From positions 1-18,101 of the forward strand of contig CAMHMG010000027.1 of assembly GCA_946186175.1 (NCBI GenBank): DNA of 18,101 nucleotides, given 5' to 3'. This document shows positions 1-11,600 of the stretch, in pieces (position 1 is the stretch's first letter; every line of letters begins with the position of its first letter). This DNA is from an uncultured Clostridia bacterium. Lineage in GTDB: Bacteria; Bacillota; Clostridia; Lachnospirales; Lachnospiraceae. A model generated the notes under the pieces. That model was given only the letters and a program-made list of their open reading frames with translations. It did not search any database and was not told where the DNA came from. The position numbers were made by a program, and so were the translations under genes.

Positions 1-3000
1 GGTACAATCATATGTATAAAAGGAACAAGTCTTACAGAAGATGACATAGAGACGTTATTAGCGGAAGAAGATACTAAAAGTGTATTTCCGGTAAATAGAA
101 CTTGTATCAAAGTTTCGACTGATGCGCCGGTAGCAAAGTTAACTATGACAAAGGCAAATCTGTTGGAATATGGTAAATTGGTATATAAAAAAGGTAATAG
201 TTCTACAGATATTACTTGTAGCACCTCGACAACCTCGGTGGAAAACATATTAGAACTTGGAGGAACACTTTCAGTTGAAGGCACAAAAGGCTATGAACTT
301 GGAAATATCACTTTTTATTCAGGTACTACTACATCAACAGTAATTGAGCCTAATCTTACAGAGGCAACCATAGCAAATAAAGAGTTGTATGTTCGTGTTA
401 CACAGACGGATAACAGTATTTTTGCAACATCCGCAACATCTAGTTCAGGGTTTGTTAAAATGAATGCTCAGATAAAGGTGCGCAGTGCAGTGAATTTTAT
501 TAACGTTAATATTTCAAGCTCTAAATTATCTGATATTAAGGCTGCAACAATAAGTAATACCGCACCAGGCTATGGTACTACTTTAACAGTTACCCCTAGT
601 GCGAAAGTTGAACTTGGATCAACTACATATACAACAGATGACAAGGGAAATGAAGTTGAAGATAAGCTTAAGCTGTCTGCCTCAACTGCAATTAACAGTT
701 TATCATATACAAATGACGAAAGTGCAACCGGATGGATTCGTTGGTACAGATATAAAAAGGATGCAGAAAGTGCTGTTGAGACATCCACGGTTCAGATTAT
801 ACAAGGAGCGAATTCATTATCATACAAATTGCAATTAGAAGATATAGGTTATTATCTTGCAGCAATTATTGCACCCACAAAGGCTGAGGCAGAGGATATC
901 GCAACAGTTAGCACAATTCTTGATGGTGAAGACACGACGCTAACAGCAACTACTAATACATATAATAGTACAAAAAATCTTATTAAAGTAAGTACGACTA
1001 CAGCAGTACCCAAAATGACAGTTTCAACAGCTAATTTGGCACTGGTAATGAAAATGGCTTATAAGATAAGAGCAACCGGGCAATCACTTGAGGATGCTAC
1101 AGAAGATTATGCCGAAATGACAGATACTACAATGCCTGTAATGAAGGTGGGAGATTCTTTGAAACTTTTAATGAAGATTAGTCCGGAAGATACAGCGGTC
1201 AATCAAGGTACTTTTGAGTTGTTGTATGGTGCTACTTCAGCCACAGCTGTTAACTATGATAGTCCTAACAAGGTGGCGGGTATATTTGGTCAAAAAAACA
1301 GTTATATCTTTATTAAAGTAAGTAATAGTGATATTTTTGAAGTGGCGGAAGAGGGGACTTATGTTCAATTACCAGTTAAGTTTACTGTGACGAGAGATGA
1401 TGCATTCACTAGAACAAATGATGTGACTTCAGCACCGACTGCTGCAACTTATAATCTGGGAACAACTACAACTATGACTATAGATAAGTCATTAACCTTA
1501 ACATTAGCATCATCATCATCAAATACGATTGTTATAGATGGTGCAACAGTAGTTCTTCCCAATGCAACGGGTAAAATTGAAGGTAAAACCAATGTTGATG
1601 TCAATTGGTATAAATATAAAAAACAAACTACTGAGGGAGTTACAACTGCAAGTAATATTGTTCCGATAACAGCAGCTAAGGATAAACTAACATATAAAAC
1701 AATCGTAGATGACATTAATTATTACATTGCAGCTGTTATTAGTGCGCCAGGAGTTGTTGCGACTAATGATGAATTACAAAATATATTGAAAAAAGATGAT
1801 ACAATAGTTGCTTTTCCTAATAATGAGAAGTTTATAGTTGCATCTTCAAGTGTATCGGTTAGCAAGATTTCATTAACGAATTCTTCAACAGGGAAAATTG
1901 CTACATTTAATACATATGGTGCAAAGCTTATTTATTCGCAAGATGGAAAAGATGATATTGAGGTTGAATATGGAACATCTTCATCAGATAGACCTGAGGT
2001 TGATTTGCCTATTGGTGGAACATTGTCATTTGAAGGTGACTATGATTATGGTAAAGTTACTTTCTATTATAAGGAAGGGACTAAATATAATGAATTATCA
2101 AGCTTAAATACTGCAAAGACGTATACTGATTTGTATATTAAAGTTGCTCAAACTGATAATAGTATCTTTACATCGACGGCTACAAGCGGAACATATGTAT
2201 ATCTTCAAGTATACACAAAGATTACAGTAGCTAACTCCGGTGTATTCACATACACTGATTCAGATACCACCGGAGTAACGGCGGCAACCATGTGGCTTTC
2301 AGGAGCAAAGAATGCAACAACTACATTGGAATATGGCAATGAAGTGACAGTTAGGGTGAATGATAAGGTTCAGTTAGCTGGAAATGCAATCAATATTACC
2401 TCAGATGAGACAGCAAATGGTTATCTTCAGTGGTGGAGATATCGTAAGGATGGAGACACAGCAACAGATATCACACCAATAGATGGTGAGAATGACTTGA
2501 CATATATTGTTGACATAGAAGATATAGGATACTATGTGGCAGCTGTAATTTCCCCAAAGGCAACGGATGCAGATACCGCAGCCGAGGTTAAGAGTGTTCT
2601 TGAGGGTGCAGATACTGTACTTAGTGCCACAACTAATCTTCAGGAGAATGAAGATCAGGCGAAACTTATTAAGGCAGGAACAACTGTTGTTATACCTAAG
2701 CTTACAGCTACAACGGCTAATTTGGATAAAGTAGCAGGACTATATTACACTGTTGATGGTGTGGAGCAGGATAAGACAACAAGCTCCATATCTACGCTTT
2801 CAACAATGACAGCCGATACCGATACAATTGGTATTCGGTTTAATAAAGATTCTGCTGTGAATCAGGGTACTATAACATATTATTATGGAGCGTGTGAATC
2901 ATCGCTTTCGGCATTTACCCTCAATGATGAAGGCGAGGCCGTAATGTCTATAGTCGGATTGTTTGGTCAATCAAACAGTTATGTGTATCTGAAACTTGCT

Positions 3001-6000
3001 GATAGTGCTGTGTTTGATGTTGCAGAAGATGGAACTTATATCAAGCTTAATACAAAGTTTGAGGTTACAGATGCAACAAGATTTACACGTGCTAATGATG
3101 ATACAAAAACACCAACTCAGACTTACAAGCTGTCAAGTACTACACCTGCTCTTAACACTGCCATTACATTATCCTTGGTAAACAGTACTACTGGCACGGT
3201 AACAAAGAATACAATTAAAATTAATGGCGAAGAGGTGGTTCTTCCCGGTACATCAGGTGATAATGTTAAGGTTACATGGTATCGCTACAAGAAGACCGAA
3301 AGTGGAGTATCTGATGTGAGTGTTATTAAGGATAGTGATAATAAGCCGATCAACGCTATTACATATACGGCAACTTACGAGGATATCAACTACTACATTG
3401 CTGCGGTTATAAGTGCAAAAACTTCTGAAATATCAGATAGTGAGCGTGACACTTTGCTGGCGGGTGATGATACAGTTGTTATATTCCCGAGTAATCCTGA
3501 GTATATCAAGATAGGTACAACAGCCGCAGTTTCAAGGCGGAATTTCACATTGGCAGAGGTAAAGAATATATTAGATCTGCAGTACAATGTTGGTAATGAT
3601 TCTCAGACATTGGAGATGGGTACATCTTCTAGTGGATCCGGATTAAAATCTTATACATTGAATGTTGGTGGAGCATTGTCATTTGCTAAGAAATCAGATA
3701 TCGAATTGGGTGATAATGATTTTGGTACAATAACATTCTATTCTGATAGCAACTGTACAAAACCGATTACCACTTTGGATACTGCCTCAGTTACATATAG
3801 CAGTGTTTATGCAAAGTTGAGTGATGAAACGGGTAAAAGTATTTTTAATGAATCTACTCCTTTTGTGCTTTATATAAAAATAACAACAAAGAATGATAAT
3901 GCCTTCACATGTACATCATCAGGGGTTGCTCCAACATTAGCATATAAGAATCTTACGAAATCTACAACAACAGCATCTGATCTTGCATATGGTACAGAAC
4001 TTACAGTTACTGTTCCTGCAACGATTCAGCTTGGTGGAAAATCAGTGGTTATAGCATCTGATGATACAGCAAATGGTCATCTTCAGTGGTGGAGATATAA
4101 AATCGAAGATGGCAGTACAACAGATGCCGAGACTATTACTGGGGAGACCGGACTAACTTATACAACTGATCTTGATGATATAGGCTATCAGGTTGCGGCA
4201 ATAATTGCACTTACTGCAGATAAGGCTGCACCGGATAAAGAAGAGGATGAAGAGCAGTGGAATAATGTGATGGCTGCATTAGCAGGAGAAACCACTACTC
4301 TTACAACAGAGACTAATGCTATGGGATCACAAGTAGAACTCCTTAAGATTGGAACAGCAGAGATTCCTAAACTTTCACTGTTGTCAAATACCAAAGGTAA
4401 GGACATAGAAAGTGGTAAAGCCTTACTTGACAAGATTGCCACATTTACAGTAGGAGATAATGAAAATATTGAGATAGGAACCGGCTCGGAGACACAGACA
4501 TTCACTGTTAATTCCGGATCTGATATGAGGCTGAATCCCAAGACCGGACATAATCTTGGTACTGTCAAATTCTATTATAATAAGGCAGGAAGTAGAACTA
4601 ATTATACCGGTGATCTGATAGAAGTACCACTTAATGTGGCAGGCACATATTCAGACATATATGTTCGTTTTGTTGAAGGAAATGGAAGTACTGTTGCCAC
4701 AACTGACACCTTGACTTCAGATGCCTCCTTTGTACCACTTAACATTACGGTGGTCGTTAAGAGTTCGGGCGTGTTTGTTGTGGATAATGGAGCTACGATT
4801 GCGGCATCAATTACACCTGCAACTACTACATCAGCAACATATGGAACTACATACTCATTATCATTGAGTAATGTGGAATCCCTTGTGGTTGATGGTGAGG
4901 CTGCAGTTATGCCGGGAGAAACCGGGGCTAATACAAGTGTCCAGTGGTACAGATATAAGAAAGATAGTGATGGTAACTATTCTGATTATGAGATGATCGA
5001 TGGGGCGACCGGTACGTCATATACTGCAGATGTTTCTGACATCAATTACTATCTTGCAGCGGTGATCAAGTCATCGAATGTGGCAGATGACTTGGTTGGA
5101 GATGAGGTTAGCAGTGACATCACGACTTTGATAGAGGCTGGAAATACGACACTTACAAGTGCCAATAATGTGGCAGGTGCCTATAAGTCACGTATGGTTG
5201 CTGTTACAAGTAAGGCGGTATCGCAGATTAAACTTACAACAGGTAATACCGGAAGAACATACAAGGATGGTACTGAAGCCACTGTTAATGAGACGGGTGC
5301 AGTACTTCTTAGCAGAATTGCCGAGTTTACAGCGGGTTCGAATACCTATGCGATTGGTGGTACAGATACTGAGGTTACAATTGAGAGGAAGGATGCAGTA
5401 GCTCTTGGACTAAGTCCCAAGTCATCTCTGGGATGGAGCAACAGTTCGCGAACTCTTGGTACGCCGACATTCTATCACAAGGATGGTAACAACTATACTG
5501 CTATTGATACTTCGGTTGCCGGAGCATATGGTGAGGTGTATGTAGGATTCACGAAGTCAGATAATAGTATTTTTAACACAAGTGACAAGGCGTCAACTAC
5601 TACCGTAGTTCCACTGGGAATTGATTTGAAAGTTATTGATTCGGATAATTTTGTATATACCGGCACGGAGGCAAGTGGTTCGTTAGCACTTTCTGTTGGA
5701 TCTGATTCGCCGACATATGGAACCGGTATAACCGTATCGATTTCTGAAGATATCAAATTGGGCAATGACACTGTCGTGCTCCCTGGTAATGCTGGTGCTA
5801 CAGAAGGTGTATATATACAATGGTATAGATTCAATACAAGTACTAAGGTATTAACTGCAATTGCTAATGCTACCGAGCAGACCTATGTGCCTGATGTATT
5901 GGATATTAATAACGTACTTGTGGCAGTTGTGGGAGTTGAAAGACCAGATGGAGAAAAGGAATTAGAGTCGGCCATAGAGACAGCAATTAAAGCGGCAACT

Positions 6001-8640
6001 GCCACCTCGACAAAGTCTAATAGTGTTGGGCTTAAGGCAGCTACCCAAATCGACCAGTTATTCATAACCACTAAGTCGGTTTCTAAGATTGATTTAAAGA
6101 CCGGCAATACTGGCATGACTCTTGAAAATGATGCTGAAACTATGGGGGATCTGCTTGGCAGAGTAGCAGTTCTATCATATGGAAGTAAAATAGAGTCTAT
6201 TAATTCTGGTGAATCAATTACCGGAGCACTGGGTGATGTCTTAAGTCTAAGTGCTGATGAAGGATATTCAGATGTTACATTTGGAACAATTAAGTTCTAT
6301 TATAATGATACAGTTAACGGATTTGTTGAAATATCCGGTAATAAGCTTGATTCTGTCGATATTAGTTATGATAATCTGTATGTAAGATGTTCTTCTCAGG
6401 CTGCCGCAGGAATATTCAAGACAGCAGGTGATGGAGATGATTATTATGTTCCGCTTAATATTGCTGTGACAATGATGAGTACCATTAAAGGAACAACAAC
6501 CACTGCGGCAAATAATAAGCTGATAATCACTAATAGTAACGGAGGGTCAACATATAATTATGGTGATACTCTCACTGTAAGCAATAATAGTGATAACCTC
6601 AAATATCTGGGTAGCGATGGTGAGAAGACTATAGTTCTTCCGGGTCAGGATACATCAGCATTTGAGACCGGCACAACTTATACTGCCAATATTCAGTGGT
6701 ATCGTGCCCATACAAGCGGAACCGGATCTAATATGAAGTACACTACTGTTGAGATGATTGAAGGTGCAACGAGTTGTAACTATCAGATTACTCAGTATGA
6801 TATAGGTTACATTCTTATTCCGGTAATCTATGTTGATGATGAGGCTCTTGGAATAGATGATATTACACCAAGTGTTCCGGCAGCGACAGTTGCTGCATCT
6901 CCTTCCACGGCGTGCCGTGAGTTAAAGGCAGCAACAGCCAGCGCGGTTGCGGTTAAGACTATTAAGAATGATGAAGATTCGACTGCATTTATCAACGCAA
7001 TTGGTTATGTCAAGTATGGTGATGTACTGTATGATAATACAGAAAATGCCAACGTGATTCATGCAAGTGAAGCCCTTTCGCTGTCTATGGATTACAGCAA
7101 ATTGGAAGATGAGTCAGGAACACCTCTAAGAACAGTTGGTACGGCTAATGTATATCTTGTAGCCAATGGAACCAAATACGATTACAGTGTTGACACATAT
7201 AGTCAGCTGAATCCGGGAACATATGAGGTATACATTCATATACCTGCGCAGGAATCGGGTATTGTTAAGAGTAGCAGTTCAACAGTGACAGTGGCTAATA
7301 TGACACCAACCGGAGTTCAGTTAGAGATTCCTATTCCGAATGTAAATGCCTTGACATATGGCGGTTTGGGTACGGGAAGCCTATCGTTTGGTATGGTAGA
7401 TGCTTTGGATGGTGCAATTACTACTCCTGAATATAAGGCGGTAGTTACATTGAATATTCCTGATGATATTTTATACGAGGGTAATAAGGTCTCTGAGTGT
7501 ATCGGTAATGGTGTTAATGTTGCATGGTTCAGATACAAGACTGTCGGTGAGACCACAGATGCGGCTGTGATTGAGGGTGCCACAGATCTTGAATATACAG
7601 TAAAGCCTATTGACGTAGGATATAAGCTTGCAGCAGTAATCTATGTGGCAGATGCCGAGACTGAGAATAACGGACTTACCAATGAAATGATAGCTGAATT
7701 ATTCCTTTCGGATTCGGCTTGTGAGACCATAAGCTCAGCTAATAACGTTAGCGGATTAGCAGCCATGAAGATACACACAGCTACAGCAACATCGACAATT
7801 GATTTGTCAAAATATGAAAATCCTACCGAAACTTTCTACGAATTTGCAAGCTTGGGATATGGAGAAGATACATATACCAATGAGGAAGATAATAACACTA
7901 TTTCAGTTGGTGTAGCTGACTTAAGTAATGAATTTGTATCAGCTAAGCTGAAACTTGTTCCAGATACTTCAATGTGTGGAAGTGCATCTCTTGGAGGTGT
8001 CAAATATTATTACACAAATGACGATGGAGAAAGTTGGAAAGAATCACTTACGGATACTGATCTTCAGGATGTTGCTACCTATAAGATATACTTCTCGGTT
8101 ACAAGTGCAGGTCTGTTGGCTAGGGATTCAGCAAATAAGATTAATACCGGAGTTGAGATTAGTACAAAATGGCCGAATGATTCTAATTCGCTGATGTATA
8201 ATAAGATGGATACCGGTAATGCAGTGCTTACTGTTACCGGAACACCGGAATATAAGAAAACGTTAACTGTAAGCGTACCGGATACGGTATACGTTAATGG
8301 TAAAAATGTAGTTCTTCCGGCAGAGGGTGTTGATAATTCTAATGTTAAGGTACAGTGGTATAGATGCGGCAGAACCGGAAGTACAGGTAACTATAAGATA
8401 AGTAATCCGGTACCGATAGATGGTGCAATATACAGTACTTATGAAGTATCTGTTGATGACCTTGGTTATTATCTGGTTCCACTTGTGTATGTAGGAGATT
8501 CGCCTCAGCTTGCAACTAATACTACTGCAGGAACAAAGCTTACAAAATCAAGCAGAACAACATTAGTAACCGCTATGAAAGCTATGACTTCTTCAAGTGT
8601 AGCGGCATTAAGTTTTGAAGAGAATAATAATTATTTTAAT
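1..8640 (+). repeat. Tandem array of ten ~280-residue WYR/Ig-like units inside the giant protein
   Basis: Each unit has a first half of the form G-T-I-T-F-Y-Y-x-G ... Y-V-x-x-x ... NSIF, and a second half with a WYRYKK-like motif, then a DI(N/G)YY(I/L)AAVI strand. The signature Trp codons start at 742, 1606, 2431, 3277, 4087, 4945, 5821, 6697, 7525 and 8356, so the period is 810-876 nt. The Trp plus a D-x-x-Y-Y strand some 30 residues later suggests a beta-sandwich, Ig-like fold; this is inference. I cannot assign a named family. The first 144 bases are the tail of an earlier unit. Later units (from 5821) are more divergent in both protein and spacing than units 1-5. Confidence 0.85.
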
Positions 8641-11600
8641 TTTGAAGACATACCTTCACAGACTTATACCGGCAAGAATATAACTCCTGACGTGGAGATA
8701 ACATTCGCTGATGGAAATGTGGAAAAGACACTTGTTAAGGGAACAGATTATAACGTGACATATGCTAATAATAGGAATGTTGGAGAAGGTACGGCAACAG
8801 CAACAATCACGGGAATTAATGGTTATACCGGTTCGGTTGTGATGAGATTCACTATTAAGGAAAAACTTGCATTTACTCCGACCATTACAATGGAGGATTA
8901 TGCGTATGGTGATGCACCTATTGATCCGACAGTAGATAATAATGCAAGTGGTGGAGAAAAGACCATAACCTATAAGGTTAAGGGTGCTGCAGATTCAACA
9001 TATACAGAAGATAAGCCGACAACTGGTGGAACTTATATTGTCAGAGTTGTAATAGAAGAGACAGAGGAATATAAGGAGGCAACAGCAACGGCAGAGTTCG
9101 TGGTTTCGAAAGCATCACTTGTGGTAACACCTAAGGCTCAACAATCTAAGGTTTATGGTGCGACTGATCCTGAACTTACATATGATCTTGACGGAATTAT
9201 TGCGGCAGATGAAGGTAAGGCAGATGAGATTGTTACCGGTGCCCTTGGCCGTGAAGAAGGAGAAGATGCAGGAACCTATGCAATCAACCTGGGAACCCTT
9301 GCCATAACACCAGAGTACGCAGCTAATTACAGTTTGAGTTTGTGTGATAATCCTTCAAGCTTTACAATATCTAAGGCTCCAATCACTCTTACAGTAACAA
9401 AGGCTGATTACACAGTTGACGATACTCCATCTGTAGCAGAGGTAACAGGTAATGACGGAGAGGCAACCCTTAAGTACGAGTACAAAGTAAAGGGTGCTGA
9501 AGACAGCACTTATTCAGAGACAGTACCTGACAAGGTGGGTGAATATACATTAAGAGTAACAGCGCCTGAGACTACTAACTATCTTGGGGGCAGTAAGACA
9601 GTAGACTTTGAGATCAAGGCTAAGGTCAAAGCAGAGATTACTCCTATTGTAACAATGGCTAACTTCACATATGGTGGGACAGTGCCTTCACCGGTTGTGA
9701 CCGGCAATACCGGAGAAGGAAAAGAGACAATAACCTATAAGGTTAAGGGTGCTGAGGATTCAACATATACAGCGGTTGCTCCGACAACGGGCGGTAATTA
9801 TATTGTCAGAGTTGTAATAGAAGAGACAGAAAATTATAAGGAAGGAACAGCAACGGCAGAGTTCGTGATTTCTAAAGCATCGATTGTGGTAACACCTGCG
9901 GCTAATCAATCTAAGGTTTATAGCGAGGCTAACCCTGAACTTACTTATGAGCTTACCGGAATTATTGCGGCAGATAAAGATAAGCAAAAGGAGATTATTA
10001 CCGGTGTTCTTGGTCGTGAAGAGGGAGATAGTGCAGGAACCTATGCAATCAACATAGGAACGCTTGCCATAACACCAGAGTACGCAGCTAATTACAGTTT
10101 GAGCTTGTGCGATAATCCTGCAAACTTCACAATATCTAAGGCGCCAATCACTCTTGCAGTAACAAAGTCTGATTACACAGTGGGAGATACTCCGTCTGTG
10201 GCAAATGTAACGGGTAACACCGGAGAGGCAGCCCTTAAGTATGAATACAAGGCAAAGGGTGCTGGGGACAGCACATATTCAGAGGCAGTTCCTACAGAGG
10301 TGGGTGAATATACATTAAAAGTAACAGCACCTGAGACTACTAACTATCTTGGAGACAGTGAGACAGTAGATTTTGAGATCAAGGCGGCAGAACCGAATTC
10401 AGAACCAGATCCGGAGAAGACAGCAATCTCACCGTCAGTGACAATGGATAGCTTCACATATGGTAAGGCGGCATCTGCACTGGTTGTAACAGGCAATACC
10501 GGAAATGGAAAGGAGACAATAACATACAAGGTAAAGGGAGCGGCAGACAGTACTTATACATCAGATGTGCCGAAGAATGCCGGTGAGTATACGGTAAGAG
10601 TAGAAATCGAAGAGACAGAAGAGTATAAGGCAGGCGAGGCAACAGCAGACTTCATAATATCTAAGGCACCTATTACTCTTGCAGTAACAAAGGCTGATTA
10701 TACAGAAGGTGAGACAGCATCAGAAGCAGTTGTAACAGGTAATGCCGGAGCCTCAGAATTGACTTATGAATACAAGACAAAGGGTGCAGAGGACAGCACA
10801 TATTCAGAAGTAGTTCCTATTGAAGCAGGCGAGTATACATTAAGAGTAACGGCATCTGAAACAGCTAACTATCTTGGTGGAACAGCAACTGCAGATTATG
10901 AAATTAAAGCACCAGAGGTTGAGCCAGAACCAGCATCGGAGCCGGAACCAGAACCAATACCGGAGCCGGAACCAACACCAGAGCCTGAACCGACACCAAT
11001 GCCAGATCCGGAGAAGACAACAATCTCACCGTCGGTGACAATGGATAGTTTCACTTATGGTAAGGCAGCACCTGAACCGGTTGTAACAGGCAATACCGGA
11101 AATGGAAAAGAGACAATAACATACAAGGTAAAGGGAGCAGCAGACAGTACTTATACATCAGATGTGCCGAAGAATGCCGGAGAGTATACGGTAAGAGTAG
11201 AGATTGAAGAGACCGAAGAGTACAAGGCAGGAGAGGCGACAGCAGACTTCGAGGTATCTAAGGCGCCCATCACTCTTGAAGTAACAAAGCCTGATTATAC
11301 AGAGGGTGAGACGGCATCAGAAGCAGTTGTAACAGGTAATGACGGAGCTTCAGAGTTGACTTATGAGTACAAGGTAAAGGGTGCCGAAGACAGCACATAT
11401 TCAGAAGTAGTTCCTACTGAAGCAGGCGAGTATACAGTAAGAGTAACGGCGTCTGAGACAGCTAACTATCTTGGTGGAGTGGCAACTGCAGATTATGAAA
11501 TTAAAGCACTAGAGATTGAGCCAGAACCTGAGCCAACGCCGGAGCCAGATCCGACACCGGAACCAGAGCCAACACCTGAGCCAGACCCGATACCGGAACC

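Noticed and set aside
4188..4568. 126-codon antisense frame in the giant gene, and similar frames at 5493-5834 and 12234-12548
   Set aside because: They are antisense shadows of Thr/Ser/Val-rich repeats with no start signals and no domain patterns.
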